DNA of 64,000 nucleotides from Terramyces sp. JEL0728 (GCA_027603945.1 JADIIU010000020.1:93151-157150); one strand, 5' to 3'; shown: positions 25,224-38,463, counted from the stretch's first letter. Notes: a model not told the origin generated them from the letters alone. A program made the numbers and translations.

Positions 25224-27511
25224 ATGGATCAGTACGAAGTTCTTCGGAGGAAATTATTATTGGAACTGCAGAGCGAGTTACAGGAGATACGCACCATTCG
25301 AACAAAACTGGATATCCAATCGCTTTGTGACAAAAAAATATTGCAGAAAAGTAGACTAAATGCCTGTTTAAACACCCATGCAGACATTCCAAGCCGAAAT
25401 TTGTTTGGCACTGCATATCGCGATCACCAGCATTTCAGTACTGGAGGATACAAGGCCAGTCAAAGAGTGCACACATGTGTGAAATTAAGGCAACACACAT
25501 TGGCCCCAAATTTGACGAGAAAAGATAAATCGATTGCTATTCAGACAAACGCGGTATTGCTCGAGCAAGTTTCAAAATCAATAAACGACATACTGCTCGA
25601 AAATACGGATAAACAAATCAACGTGAAATTTAAAAACATTCCTGTTAAGCCAAAGCTGCTGGCCAAATCATCCAATGTGTCGACCGCAACTGATTCAGCG
25701 AAAATGGACAGCAAAATCATGCTTCATAAATACGTTCAAACACTCCCTATTAACGTAAAGGAGCTGCCCAAGGTTCCATTTTTCTAATTACAGACCAAAG
25801 ACATTGAGCTGCAAGATACAGGTATGTTGCGTCATTGACAAGTAGGTTGTCAGACACTTCCTGAAAAAACAATGGCCAATGTGCAGATATCACCACAATC
25901 AAGACCTGCAACAGAGGAGAGTACAAACAGTGTAGCAAAGGAAGAATTTTCAAATTTTTTTACACGGTTAGGATTAAATTCCCCAGTAGCTGAAGAAGAT
26001 ACGTTACAGAGCCTAAAGAAACAATCTAAAAGTGGAGAAAAGAAAGAATTACAAACAAATGAGGAATCACCATCGTCTATCGCTGAAGAGTTTCAAAAAG
26101 TGGAAATACCAAAACCTGAAGGAGATTTGGCAAGTAGTTCTCCATTGAAGCAAATCGAGCACATCCCAACTACCCCAAAAGTATACGCAACAAAGCGAAA
26201 AGCAGCATCTGCAAGAGAGCGCAGTGTGAAAATAGCTGATATTCCACCATCGAGAGAAGTCGCGGTCCATTATGTCAAAACAGATCCTATTTCAGTTGCA
26301 AAAGTAGAGGAGCCGTCAATAGTTAAAAATATACCCAAGGAAGAACAGGTTGACAAACAAACAAAATTTACGCGATTAAAATCCGCTAGAATCAGAAAAC
26401 CTGTAGAAAATATTTCTGAAATATCAAAAAGTTTAGAAGTGATAGAGGAGAGCAAATTGGAAAGTATAGTAATTTCACATTTCAAAAAAATTGAACAAGA
26501 TATTTTAGATATCAAAAAGTACCAAACTCTTGGAATGAAAAAGCTGGAAACAATAAATGGACCTGTACGACAAGATAGTTTTAGTAGTAAAGCTTCGGAT
26601 CTTGCATCGTAATTATCAATTGACTTTAGGATCCCTGAAGACTTTGTTGTTCACGAGAGACCTAAAACTGCACCGTCAAACGTTTCTGGCAGCCTAAAAT
26701 CAATTCTAAAAAAGAAGGATACACCTGCAAGGGAAATTGTGTCACGCCCTTGCAGCGCAGCTTCAGTATCGTCTACTTCCAACATTTCTGGATACGGCCA
26801 GGCGTTCAGCCAGTCCAGAACCTTTCACATTGATCCAAGTCTATTTAAAAAGTTTGACAAACTCAAGAAAAACATCGACAAGGTACTTTGGTCGTGACAT
26901 AGGATCAAATTAGACCAAAGAGTGGACAAACCATCAGATTCGCTCCAGAAACCAAAAACTCAGACGACAGCTCTAAAAACTCAACCCTCACCTCAAAATC
27001 CACACAGATCGCAGAGCCTGCTATCTACGACGCAAATAACTTTTGGCCCCAACAGTGGATCGCACCTTCCATGGCACCAATCCCAATGCAGTATTACCAG
27101 CCAATAGAATATTCATATCCCTATTATGTTTCATATCCAGAATACGAATATTTCAATTATCCAAAGCACGATAGTTACTATGCGGATCAAAATGCCAATG
27201 CAGAACTAGATACTAAAAAAGAGAATACAAAGCCCAAACTCACTAAAAAGCCCTCAGAGTTTGTATTAATGGCTGGTAATACTAAGCAGACAGTAGCTAA
27301 ACCAACTGCTAGCAAAAAAACTCGTAATATTCTGCCCGCTAAAGCTTCTATAGCACAGCCTCGTAGCAATCCATACACTAATAACTCAAAGATAAAGAGA
27401 CACGCAAAGGATTTCCTCTCCTCGAATCCAAAAGGAAAGCTCAGACAGCTCTATTCTGAAACCAATAATTTTGGCGGGATGGAAAAGTTGCAAGACGACC
27501 GATGGACATAA
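25224..27511 (+). CDS. Large disordered protein, N-terminal coiled coil, unrecognised
   Basis: Five exons join to 733 residues; introns are 25773-25793, 25822-25845, 26609-26629 and 26883-26902. The first 40 residues (MDQYEVLRRKLLLELQSELQ) predict a coiled coil. Most of the rest is low complexity, with Lys/Glu/Ser-rich blocks. A short amphipathic segment follows at about 395-425 (LESIVISHFKKIEQDILDIK). A Tyr/Pro-rich patch lies in exon 5 (IEYSYPYYVSYPEYEYFNYP), and the C terminus is basic. No signal peptide or TM. The composition recalls centrosomal, basal-body or RNA-granule scaffolds, but no domain supports this. Frame continuity across all junctions supports the model. Confidence 0.7.
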
Positions 27512-27624
27512 CCTGTAGGATAATTTAATTATATATAATAGTCTATTTCTATTATTTTTCGTTTTGATGATTTCTTCATTGTTAACTTTTGCAAAGACGT
27601 CATTTGCAAAAGTTTAATCAGAAC

Positions 27625-30600
27625 ATGACATTTGGCAGCTTGGATAGTATTGCCCAAGGAGATTCGAGTATATTTCAGGAAGAACATTCAACGGAAATTC
27701 AAAATTTGGAAAACAATGAAAATATTCCTAGAACTGTCAACCTTCTGGACACGTTAGAAGCAGGTCTGGAGATATCAACCCCTCAGGACGGCAATTCCAA
27801 CAGCAATATTAATATCGGGGGTTTAAATAATACGAATTTTGATGATTATTTCTCTGAACAGACTCCAAAAAAGCTGCTTGATCAAAAAGTGTATCAATAT
27901 GGCAGCCAAAAGGAAGAAACGTCGACTCCAAGATTGGGAGGCAGAAATAACGAACATTTTGGAGTAAAGGTGAATCAAATTGACGGCTTAAAATCAATTG
28001 ACTCTAGCAATCCATCGAAATCAACGCCAATGGACAAAGATGTTGAAAACAAACAAGAGATGCAAAGAAAAGAAATAAATCTGGCAGATATCCCACAGTT
28101 AATAACGGAAGCTGTACCAGCAAAGAAGGGTTTGCGGGGACCAGCCAATTACAAGGAAGGCGAGGGACAATCATTTGTTCCAAAGCACAGAGTGAATATT
28201 CGAGAGAGTAGAGATGATAATCACGTAGAAAAAGTTGAAAAGAAAAAATCAAGAAACAGGGGCAAGAGTGAAGCGGATCGTCTTACAGACTTTTATAGAC
28301 CGGCAGACCATGATTTTCTTAAACAGAGCGATCAATCTCTCCACGAAGCAGAAAAGGCAAGGCATCGGGTAGCACCGTACACACTTACTCCTCCAAAGTC
28401 AAGAGCCAGGACAAAACGAGAAGATAGCGACGAAGATTTTATTGAACAGCAACCATCATCATCCAAAGGAGACTACGGCCAAGTAAACAGTGTTAATTTA
28501 GGAGTCTAAAAGAGCAAAATCTGGAGCTGCAGCTCAACAGGTTATTTATGGATATCGTGCTCCACAAGACTATATGTATCAAAATTCAAACTATATGCCT
28601 ACTCAGCCGCAATATTTGCAAGATTTTATGATCCAGCCTACAAGACAGTGGATGCCAATGCAGCAGTTGATTGGGACTCAGCCACTATTACAAGGCCAGC
28701 CAATTATGAATGCCCCTTATGGGTATGCATACTATAATCCTGTTGATTATGATCAAAAGCCAGTCAAGGAGATTGAGACTGCATTGCCGCCATTTGCTCC
28801 TGGTCCTCCCAAACAAGGAAAGGCAAACAAGGCTAAAAAGCCTATTGAGTTTGAGGAGGGATCTTCATTGGAAGAAAGATCACCAAAGCTTGGAGAAAGA
28901 GCGGAAGAATACCCTGACAGAGTTTCTCAGAAAATTGTTATTCCTCAACAGAGTGGAGCACAATTAGAGAGCTTTCCCACCTCTCCTCCTCAAAGCAATC
29001 AGCTAAATTCACCTCCAACACCCCAAGGGGCTCCAATTCAAAATTTAAGCAATCCTACTCAAACAATCAACGTCCAACCACCAATAGTAGCATCTCCGAC
29101 TATTTCACAATTGCCGACATCAAATATGCCGGATAGTAAAAGTCAACTAAACTATAACCAACCGGGTTTGAATGCAGGCGCAATGGGATCCTCAACTGCC
29201 ACAGGGAGCCAAGTATCCCAACAGGTTTCTCCAGTACAGCCAAGTTTACCTCCAAGCTACCCATCACCACCCATTGCAGGCCAAACGACTGCGCAGCAAA
29301 CTCAAGCCCAGCCCGTCCCAATTCAATTACCTCAGCTGCAGCAAATCACAGTGCAGCAAACTAATCCTATACTTCCAGCTCAACAACAAAGTAATACTCC
29401 ACAATTCACCCAACAAATTGCACAAGCTGTGCCAGCCATTCCTCCCCAAATTTTTCAAGCATATCCAATTCCGTCCCATACAGCAGAGAGTAGTGGAATA
29501 ACTGCCAGCGAAACTGAACAATCTAGGTTGTCTGCTCTGTATGCATTGGGAATTCTTGATGCATCTGATAGTAAGGCAAATTAACATTAGATCCCCGTTT
29601 AAACAAGATCACCCAGATGACTGCAAAACTATTGGGAAGAACGTGTTGTGTACTTAGCTTGGTAGATACAGATAAAGTAATTTGGAAATCGGCATCTTAC
29701 ACAAGCCCTATTGCAAGTCCAATTAAAGAAGAGGCTAGATACGAGTCTTTCTGTTCGTGGGTTGTGCAAGATGAGTCGGGTAGAGGTATAACCATATTGG
29801 ATGCAAAATCTGATCCAAGATGCCGGCATATGAGAGTAAAGCCTGGTTTAGAGTTTTATGCAGGGGTACCAATCGTTATTAGGTACGCAATAACTAATTA
29901 AGCGGAAAATATAGAATTGGCGCATTGAGCATACAGGGACCACCAAGCAGCCATATCAGTGTGATTGATATGAACATTTTGCATGAAATGGCAGAATGGG
30001 CTTCATGCGAGCTGGATACAATTGCTCAGCAGAATCTACTACAATCAAAAGAGCAAAAGTTGGATTCTCTAAACAAATTAACAGATATTAAAAATATGAA
30101 TATTAAAAGTGAGAGAGAAATGGAAGTCAGGTATATAGAAAAAGTACTTCAATTTAACACAGTGCCTTGCAATAATCAAGAATGCATTAAAAGCTTCGTC
30201 TGTGCTTCTGCTCAAACTAGCGCCAGATTCCAAAGGGTTTGATTGTGTACTTCAAGCATATTGCAATGCAGGTTCGGTCAATGCTACCAATCTTCCAATA
30301 GGGGAACAAATGTTCCACGAATTGGCTGTATTGACATTGAAAAAGGATCCAATAAGTCAGCCGTTAGTGCTGGAACTCAAAGTTGGAGCAGTAACAAAGG
30401 ATGTGGATCACTATTTGACCAAAAAGATAAACCGTGTAGCAAGTGATGTAGTTTGGACCCAAGGCGGTCCTTCCGGAATCCTTGCAGTCTTTTTTGAAGG
30501 AGCATTTAGAGCCGTCGGCCAAGAAGTAGCTTGATTTAACATTTAGGATTTGAAATTTATCGAAAAAGCTATGCCAATCTTTTCAAATATTGCTGAATCT

Positions 30601-31708
30601 TTGGAAGTTCGAGATTCCCTTATTCAAGCAAGCGGTGTCCACAAAATTATGGGTGCTGCATTGAAAAAGTATGCGTTGCCATTTGGAAGCCATCACGGGT
30701 TGGCCCCAGTGGTGTTGGTTATCCAGCCGGTATTTTCTGCAATCAAAGGATATGAGCTGAATGGAAATGCCTTGTATCAAAAATCAGAAAGAGAAAATCA
30801 ACTGGCCAGTGATCTCTATAATAACTCGTCCACCAATATTGCACCAAAGGGGCAAGCTCACGCGCAACTATTAGCTAAACAGCTAGAAGTAGAATCATTG
30901 ATGGGTGCTTCTTCCAAGCAGAATATTGAGCCTGCACACATCACCAATCGCAAACCAGTCATTGATATTCTACCAATGGAGTGTTTTGATGTGCTCAATG
31001 ATTTTTCACAAATCCTGGACGTGCTTGCAGACAAATTTACGCTAAAGAAGCCAAAAAGGATTGCAAACCAGTATTGTAAATCCATATTCATTTAGATCTG
31101 TTGGCAAATTATGGGCTCGACACAGGAACCCCAAATGATGTCGCAACATTTGCTCACGAATTGTTCTTTTCATTAGATGTGTATAATCAAAATAAGCGAC
31201 GCAATATTAAAGTGAGGATTGACTAATTCCAGGCGCAAGTTGGTATTCATTGTGACTTTACCCCGGTTGAGCTAGCACAAGACTCGGCAGCGCTTAAGGA
31301 TCAATTCCAGTCAATGATAAATGCAGCCTACAAACTGCAAGTATCCTCCGATACTATTTTGGTATCAGATATATTCTATCATCAAACTAAACAGATTTGT
31401 TCGTATGAAGCTGGACCTGCAATTGTATTGAAAGGACAAGGTAACCAATCTTGACCCTAGGACTGTTTTCTACGTATAAACTAATAGGAAAATGTACAGA
31501 AGTCGTTGAAGCAGTAGAAACTACGATTAAAGAAAATGGAATTAACGATAAAGGGTCATTGATACTCTCTACAATGCCACAACAACAACCACCAGTCGCT
31601 GAACCACCTGAAGGTGCCGTAATAACTGGGAAAATATTTCCGGAAATTACAAGTGCGTTTGCTCCGTCTGATGCCAAGAAAGAGAAAAAGAGATGTACAA
31701 TATTGTAG
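27625..31708 (+). CDS. Tandem GAF protein with degenerate class III cyclase domain and CaaX box
   Basis: Nine exons join to 1307 residues (eight introns of 19-21 nt, including 28483-28501 and 30144-30162 of 19 nt). Residues 1-620 are disordered and rich in Pro, Gln and Ser. A GAF domain spans about 635-790 (LSALYALGILDAS, CCVLSLVDTDKVIWKS, GLEFYAGVPIVI). A second GAF-like domain spans about 820-965 (SSVLLLKLAPDSKG, SGILAVFFEGAFR). Residues about 1085-1235 align by eye to a nucleotide cyclase: MECFDVLNDFSQILDVLADK, then VGIHCD and VLKGQGLFSTYKLIGK. The metal-binding Asp and catalytic Asn/Arg positions are not conserved, so catalysis is doubtful. The protein ends KKRCTIL, a CaaX box predicting geranylgeranyl membrane anchoring. 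A ligand-sensing membrane regulator is inferred. Confidence 0.78.
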
Positions 31709-31759
31709 AATGTATTTATGAATTAATAAATCTATGTAGCAATTTAATTTATTAGTTGA

Positions 31760-34700
31760 TTATAAAGAATAATCAAAGGATAGCCCATCAAATTGGGCAA
31801 TATACTTTGTTCTTTCGTCAGGGTTAGTCTCGTCGGTTGGTTCATCGTTCCACATTTCAATCCAAACTTCTTCTATAATTTCTTTTTGGATTTTTTCTGT
31901 TTCTGGATCATCTTCACAGTCGCAGTATGGTATCTTCCCATGCAAGTCTATCTGCTCTTGTAAATAATTTACTGCGGTAAAAGAAGCACTCTTTTTCGCA
32001 TCTCTCTTATTTTCTGCGATTGCTTCGGCAATTATTGTGTCGTGCACCTTGAACTTACATTCACTGTTGCCATCAGACATGCTTGATAACCTGGCATTAA
32101 TATTAAATACTCCATAAACAACTTTGTGCACTTTAATCTAGCAATAATTTCCTGCAATTGACGAAGAGGGTGCTTGATTTGCAATCCACTTGCGTCTTCA
32201 ATAAGAACCTCAAAACGGTACCACCACCTTTTGAATATAGTAGCATCGACTACACTCGTTACTACTTCATATTTAAATCCAGAATCTACAAAAACTGCTC
32301 CCAGCAAACTTTCGTACAAATCTCCCAAAGCTTTTGGCGAAGTAGGCAACCGGTTCCAAAAGAGCATAGACTCCGCTGTGTTGCCAATTTCTTTGGAGTC
32401 TTCATGCACTTTTTGCTCGTCATGGAACAATTTGCACCATTGAGAGATTGCATTGGATAATTCGACATTCATATAATTCATATACTTTGGTAATTCCAGC
32501 ATGCATGAAATTACGCCTAAAAATTGGTTGTTTATCAATTCTGTTCGAAGATCTGATAAAGCACCTGGTTGCATTTTGTGGTCGAGTTTCATCAAAAAAT
32601 CTGTCACTGCAAATCCAAGAATGGAATCTCCTAAAAACTCCAATCGTTCATAGCTAGCTTGGCCAACAATCGCACTTGAATGGGTTAGAGCTTCAACAAG
32701 TATGGCTGGGTTTTTGAACGCATATCCAATTTTAGTTTCCACGGCGCGACAGGATTTTAACATTGAAGGATCGATCGTCGTTGAAGAAACTCCGTAGCTG
32801 TTCCACTTTAGCCAATACCCGGTCCAATTTCCATAGAAACTATTGCCCAAAAATGACTTGATGCATGTAGCTGCGGACGCAACACCAGAGTCCGTAAAAC
32901 AAGCGCCAATAGTAGCTTCAAATACATCCGCTACAGTCTTGTCACTCAGCATTTGATTAATATTTCCTTTCAATCTGGGAGGCACGAAATGCTGTCTTGA
33001 AAAAGGAAAAGATAATATAAATGTTTCAAGATTGTACAAGTTGGCAGTGGAGCGGAGTTTGTTGTTATTTTCAAGCTCTGCACGCGCTTGTGAAAGATAA
33101 CCTTCATGCCGATTTGGATTGAGCACAAACAAATGAAGAGTCAAATGAGCTTTCAAAAAAGAGTCGCCGAGAAACTCCAAGCGTTCGTAATTGTAGCTTA
33201 AATTTGCCGAGGGACAGGTAAACGCTTTTTGCAGCAAATCAATTGAAGTATTCAATAATAAGTTGGTGGCAGTGCCAACAGCGCCATGTTTGAGATCGTG
33301 CATCATCAAACGGTGATTGAGATATCGCAAGAATAATGGGTATCGAAGTGCCTCCTGAATGTGGGTAGCCTTGATTGGGCTAATTGCTCCAAATTGAGGC
33401 AGCAGGTGTGCTTCACAGAATTTTGGAGGACGCTTTTTGGATTGATAGGGATAACCGATGGGGACTCCAGTTACCAAAACCTGTTCACGGTTGATTTCTT
33501 CCAAACATTGAAAGTGGTTTCTGTATATGTGTGCAACGGATTGGATTTTGCCATTTTGCTGGTTTTGGATAACCGAGTCTGGAGTGAGTCCGGTTTTGAT
33601 ATCCGTCAAAATATAGTGTCTTTTGTAAAAATATTTATCAAATACTACTATTTCTCGAATATCTTCCAAGTTGGAATCTTTGTCAACTTTGATAAATTCG
33701 GTTTCGGATTCTTTTGACTTGAAGTATTCAATTGACTTTGAGTCGATTATTGTCATTGGATCGCACTTTACTACTTCACTAGAGATATTGTCGGGATTTA
33801 ATGGTATGCAGAGTGGTCCCCACTCCTCTGTTTCTGTGAACGTAGTACGCAACACTGACTTGAAGAATGTAAAGTGATATTTACGAAAACTAGAAATCTG
33901 CTCTCGGTTTAGTGTAACTGGCTCCTCCAAGGTATATACTTTGAAATTGGTATCGTATGAATTCATTTTCATTGGGAATTCGACGCATTCATCTGGAAGA
34001 GGGTGGAAAGTTAAGAATCCCACTGTTAAAAATCGATTTTCTTTGGGTTCCTCGACATCCATGTGGATAATATTTAAATAGAAGATTTCATTAGGGTCCC
34101 AAGTGCCTTTAAAGAACGAAGCAATCCCAGATTCAAAACTCCTAATCTTTCTTTTTGAGCCAATTCGTCTCTTTTCGGTATTGTGCTTAACTAGTCCAGT
34201 GTCAGCATTAATTTGGGTGAGTATGCTTGGTTGCAGGTTGTCATCAAGCTCGCCGACTGAATGCAATAGTTTAACCATTCTAAAACACACGTCCCGTTTG
34301 GCAAGCTTCCTGTTGCTGCATATTGCACCACGTAGCTTGGAACAATCCTTTCTAATGCTAATTGGCATACGCACTTCACAAGCAAATCCATTAGCACCCT
34401 CAGCGAACAAGAAATCTAAATTTAGTTTTCAGATACCTGGTTGCGGGGTGTAATACCTGTCTCTTGGGAGTATGTGGCAGTAGTGATTCAGCAATTGTAG
34501 AGAATTATACATTGTAATTGAAGCACCGGTGCTTGAAATTTTGAACACAACTTCATCCGCGATATCCTCAAATTTATCTACATTATCCGCTGGACTGATT
34601 TCAGACTTTAGGGCACTGCGCATTCCTTCTTCGTTCAATTTTAAATCTAATTAAATATCAATTACATTGCAATATAGATTCTACAGAGTCATCTCCTTCG

Positions 34701-36506
34701 TTGGACATAATAATAAATTGCGAGGTCTTTCTTCTCGCTCGACCTCTTGATTGAATGTAGTTTATCAAATTCATGTCCATCATATCGAATCTACAATTAA
34801 TTATCACTTGCCTTATTACACAGTTACATGGCTTAATATCTAGACCTTCTTCAGCAACCTAGCATAAGGCATCAATTACATTAGTAGAAATCAGCAGGTT
34901 TAGTAATCCATTTCGAAACTTGTTTACAATGTCTTTTTGTACAGGTACTGACATTGACGAGGAGCGTTTGTATAGTTTATTTGCCGCGCCGTGTCCTAGT
35001 AAATACGATGATCGAATAAAATTGAGTTTTGGATGGTTTTCAATTATTAATTGTAGGACTCTAGCCATCACTCTTTGCTGACAGAACACAATCCCGCAAA
35101 AATATTCTGCTTCAGCCTTGTACTCCATAAGCAGTTCAATCAATTTCAACACCTTCCCTCCAATTTCATCATCTCTTGGAGGGTCTGCTAGGATTCCCCA
35201 TTTGTCATCTTGTGCTAGCTGAATACAATAATTATGATATAATTCCAAGTGCTCAAGAGAAAGAGATTCGATGATGGAAACGTCCGGTTTGATTTCATAA
35301 AACTGTAAATCATTGTCGACGTCCATGGCGTCATCGTGGATTTCGCCTTCTTCAACATGTGGAATTTCGTTGTCGCTGTCATCATTCTTTACTGTTTCCT
35401 GATTTGAAACCTCTTCCGTTACTTTTTCAACCTCTAATTCCACATTGTTTAATTGAGCCTTTTTCAAAGTTATCTGCTTTTGCAAGGCATAAGTTAAATC
35501 AGCAATCGCAAATTCTAAAGCTCGATCTGCAGCCCACGGACCCAAAGTATCACTAAATGCAATACAATCTGCAATCTCTCTTTGTAATAGAATTAATAAA
35601 TCCCGGTATTTTTCATTCATCTTTAAATATAACTTTGGTGGATCGAAAAAGTCGCCTTCGCTGAAATACACAATCCTTTCCGTAGGTCTTGTTACATAAT
35701 TTGAAAGTTGAGAGAAGCAATTTGCCGATAACGCATTTGCATTCAAGTTAGCTTCTAATCGTTTGATTGCTTCAAGGGTATTATCTTTAGATGCGCATGG
35801 CGAAGCAGTCTAAATTAACGATAAATAACCATTCCAAATATTTTGGGTCGCAATTCTTTGTCGGTTGAACGATAGTGCAATTTCATTATCAAATTATACG
35901 GGTGTGAGGCTCTGGTATGATGACATTCGTCAAACACGATGAGATTTATCTGCGTGAGAATCGTGTTTACCTGCGCTAATCTAACATGAGCCTTATCCAG
36001 GGTAAATAGAAATATCGCTGGAGTAAGAACCAGAACATCATACTCTTGGATTTCATTCGCCCAGTATTTCTTGTCCCACGCTGCTGATGTTGTACCTCCG
36101 TGGTATTGCTTCACCTTTAGCGGTGAATTCGCCTCAATATAAGATGCTTGTTGACCAACAAGCGGTATAGTAGGCACTAGAAATATTGAACATTTTTTGG
36201 CTTGAGTTTCTGGTTCTAAGGATGCCATATGTCGCAATAAAAGCAATGCAATCAAAGTCTTGGTTAAAATAGACGTACTTTGCCGGATCCGGTATCCAAT
36301 ATCGCCAAAATATTAGACTCTTTTGCTTTTAGGAACAGTTCGGTCTGATATGGTCTTGGATTTTCGTGGTTGGACGGGTCAAATTTTGTATTTTTTGCGG
36401 TTCCTGAAACTGCTTTGTGTTTGGATATTTCGGTTAGAAATGAAGATTTTCGCCTGATTACGCCTACAGTTTCTGCATCCTGAGTATCTGCAAGTCCATC
36501 CTCCAT
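31760..36506 (-). CDS. Dicer-like ribonuclease III
   Basis: Eight exons join to 1530 residues. The start is the ATG at 36506. Domains in order: DEAD/DECH helicase (AILDTGSGKT across an intron, FLVPTIPLVGQQ, VFDECHHTRASHPY), helicase C with YIQSRGRARRK, Dicer dimerisation region (about 590-680), a long divergent middle that should hold PAZ but shows no clear PAZ motif, RNase IIIa (YERLEFLGDSFLKAHL; VADVFEATIGACF), RNase IIIb (YERLEFLGDSILGFAV; LGDLYESLLGAVF) and a C-terminal dsRBD (DTIIAEAIAENKRDAKKSA). Catalytic acidic residues of both RNase III domains are visible. One 21-nt intron (34791-34811) uses a GC-AG pair (GCAAGT donor). It would process dsRNA for RNA interference. Confidence 0.95.
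34791..34811 (-). other. GC-AG intron in the Dicer gene
   Basis: On the minus strand this 21-nt intron starts GCAAGT and ends TTGTAG. Splicing joins CNCVIR to FDMMDMNLINYIQSRGRAR, exactly as in the helicase C domain of Dicer proteins. A GT-AG alternative at this place would be 17 nt and would break the frame. All other introns modelled here use GT-AG. Confidence 0.8.
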
Positions 36507-36545
36507 ATGTGTTGAAAAAATTGTCAAAAAAATATTTTATTAAGC

Positions 36546-37355
36546 TCAACAAGCTGCATACCTATTAAATGTGCCTTTGGTAAGGTAGTTGCCTCCTTTT
36601 GCTTCTTCTTTTCCATCGCTGAATAACTTGACATTTTTATTCAACTTTTTGGCAGCTTCATGCGCTTCGGTTAAATCTGGCATATTCATGTTAATTTTGC
36701 TATCTGATTTTTGTTTCTTTTTGTCTTCATCAGATCCGGATCCAGCCAATAACTCTGGGTTCTTTCTCTTTCTCTTTTTAGTTGGACGAGCTGCTAAACG
36801 GTCCTGGGCAGTTTTTACATCAGCTTCACTACTTGGGTTGATTGTAATTGCATCTTCCGGTTTGAATTCCTCATTGCACACCAAGCAAGTTGTGGAATTA
36901 ATAGTCTTTAATGCTGATTCTGAAAATACACAACCACAAGTCCAAAGGAAAACAAATTTTGATCTTCCATTCATTTCCTTCTTGGTTATTGGACAAATAA
37001 ATTGAGAGTGATCTGCAGTGTCCGACACATTGGTAACTAGCGATGAAGACTGTCTTCCTTTTTCTGGATTCAAGGTCAAGTTCAACTGTTTGAAATCCTT
37101 TGGTTTTGTAATATGTGGGATAATGATATCTGCATCTCCATATTCTCCTTTCTTTGTAAGTGTTTCCAAAATTGGGATTTTGTTGTACAATTTGCCTAGT
37201 ATGCACCCAACTATTGGCTGCAGCAGTGGTTGTTTGGAAAGAGCACATAGCTCCCAGGCAGCTCTCATTACTGATGTTTGATTCGGCTTTTCTGCTTCCT
37301 GTTTAGTCTTTACTAGTTCTTCTCTCTTTGGTATTGAGCCTCCATCGCATCCCAT
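36546..37355 (-). CDS. RTF2: Replication termination factor 2 homologue
   Basis: A single-exon ORF of 269 residues beginning MGCDGGSIPKREELVKTK, the diagnostic N terminus of RTF2. Two atypical C2HC2/RING-like modules follow (AAWELCALSKQPLLQPIV; FICPITKKEMNGRSKF, LWTCGCVFSESAL, CLVCNEEFK). Basic low-complexity sequence follows. In yeast Rtf2 acts at replication barriers and in splicing; in humans it is removed from stalled forks. It lies 40 bp upstream of Dicer on the same strand. Length and motif order match the family. Confidence 0.95.
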   Translation of the reverse strand: MGCDGGSIPKREELVKTKQEAEKPNQTSVMRAAWELCALSKQPLLQPIVGCILGKLYNKIPILETLTKKGEYGDADIIIPHITKPKDFKQLNLTLNPEKGRQSSSLVTNVSDTADHSQFICPITKKEMNGRSKFVFLWTCGCVFSESALKTINSTTCLVCNEEFKPEDAITINPSSEADVKTAQDRLAARPTKKRKRKNPELLAGSGSDEDKKKQKSDSKINMNMPDLTEAHEAAKKLNKNVKLFSDGKEEAKGGNYLTKGTFNRYAAC

Positions 37356-37541
37356 TTTATTGGTTTTGGAAAGTTTTGAATGATCGAGTCACGAACATGT
37401 CACGGCAGTCACGTGATATATTAGACTCTTCTGGACTGTTAATCTGCCTGCCAGCTCATTCCATCCATGTGATACACAATGAATTCATGTCAAGGATCAC
37501 TTGATGTCGCTTGAGTTAGTGGCAAACGAAAACGCGAACAA

Positions 37542-38302
37542 TCATTGAAACTTTTTATTTACCTGTTCAAACAGCTTTTCTACAGGATTCTCGTTCAATA
37601 AATGCTTGTACTGAATCCCAATCGACACGATGAAGAACACCAGGAATCCAGCGTTCACTGCATGTCTACATTAAGATCAAATACCTCGCAGTAACGTACA
37701 CTACCGGCAGATGCGAGCTAAAAATATAATCTAGTCGGTTAAACCCGCTATCAACAAACATATCGATTGACGTGAAAAATGCAAATGTGCCAAACAAGCT
37801 TGTGGAAACAATCTTCAAATACTCCAGAGGAATAAACTTCAATCCGAACGATAATGCTGAGCATATGATTAGTATTGACAGTCTTAATGAATCTGGAAGC
37901 GAAGCACTGAAATTCCACTGTAAAAAGTAACACACTGTGAAAAACCCTTGGTTAATTATACTTACCAATTGAAGTTGAGAGTATGATCACTTCACCAATA
38001 AATGTAGCTGCAATTAATCCCAGCACCATAGATACCGCATTTACAGGCACTTGATAATCCTGGTATTTCAAAGACGATCCCTCCAAATATACAATGACTC
38101 CGAACGATAGGTATCCAAATATAAATGCATTGATCAAGTACTTTATCGTGCTTGTCCTTTTTGACCCAAACAACGAAATTAGTGGTGCACATAAGATGAA
38201 GAACGAGCAATAGATGGCGAATGGAATGCCTTTGGTTGATCGATACTGCGACTCTGATTGCTGCGTTGAATAATAAGCTACTGTGGAATGTTGGCTGTTC
38301 AT
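37542..38302 (-). CDS. Polytopic membrane protein, possible TMEM198/DUF4203 relative
   Basis: Spliced length is 240 residues through two introns of exactly 19 nt (37947-37965, 37666-37684). About seven hydrophobic helices follow a short polar N terminus: IPFAIYCSFFILCAPLISLF, YLINAFIFGYLSFGVIVYL, VNAVSMVLGLIAATFIGEVI, VCYFLQ..., LRLSILIICSALSFGLKF, LFGTFAFFTS and a C-terminal AGFLVFFIVSIGI. The glycine-containing helices and overall layout recall TMEM198/TM7SF3-type DUF4203 proteins, but I cannot confirm this. No signal peptide cleavage site is evident. Function unknown. Confidence 0.75.
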
Positions 38303-38463
38303 TCTGAAAAAGTTGAAAAATCAGCCCTCAATTAAGAGCATATTATCCAAGTAAATCCCTCGCTATCTGGTATTTAAAAAGGTGTACAGGATAGGCAACT
38401 GCCTAATCTTGAACCAATTAGCAGTGTGTAAAACCCTGTTCATTCGTTTGGAATAAACGTATG

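Noticed and set aside
34791..34807. A 17-nt GT-AG intron in Dicer
   Set aside because: It breaks the frame; the 21-nt GC-AG reading restores CNCVIR-FDMMDMN.
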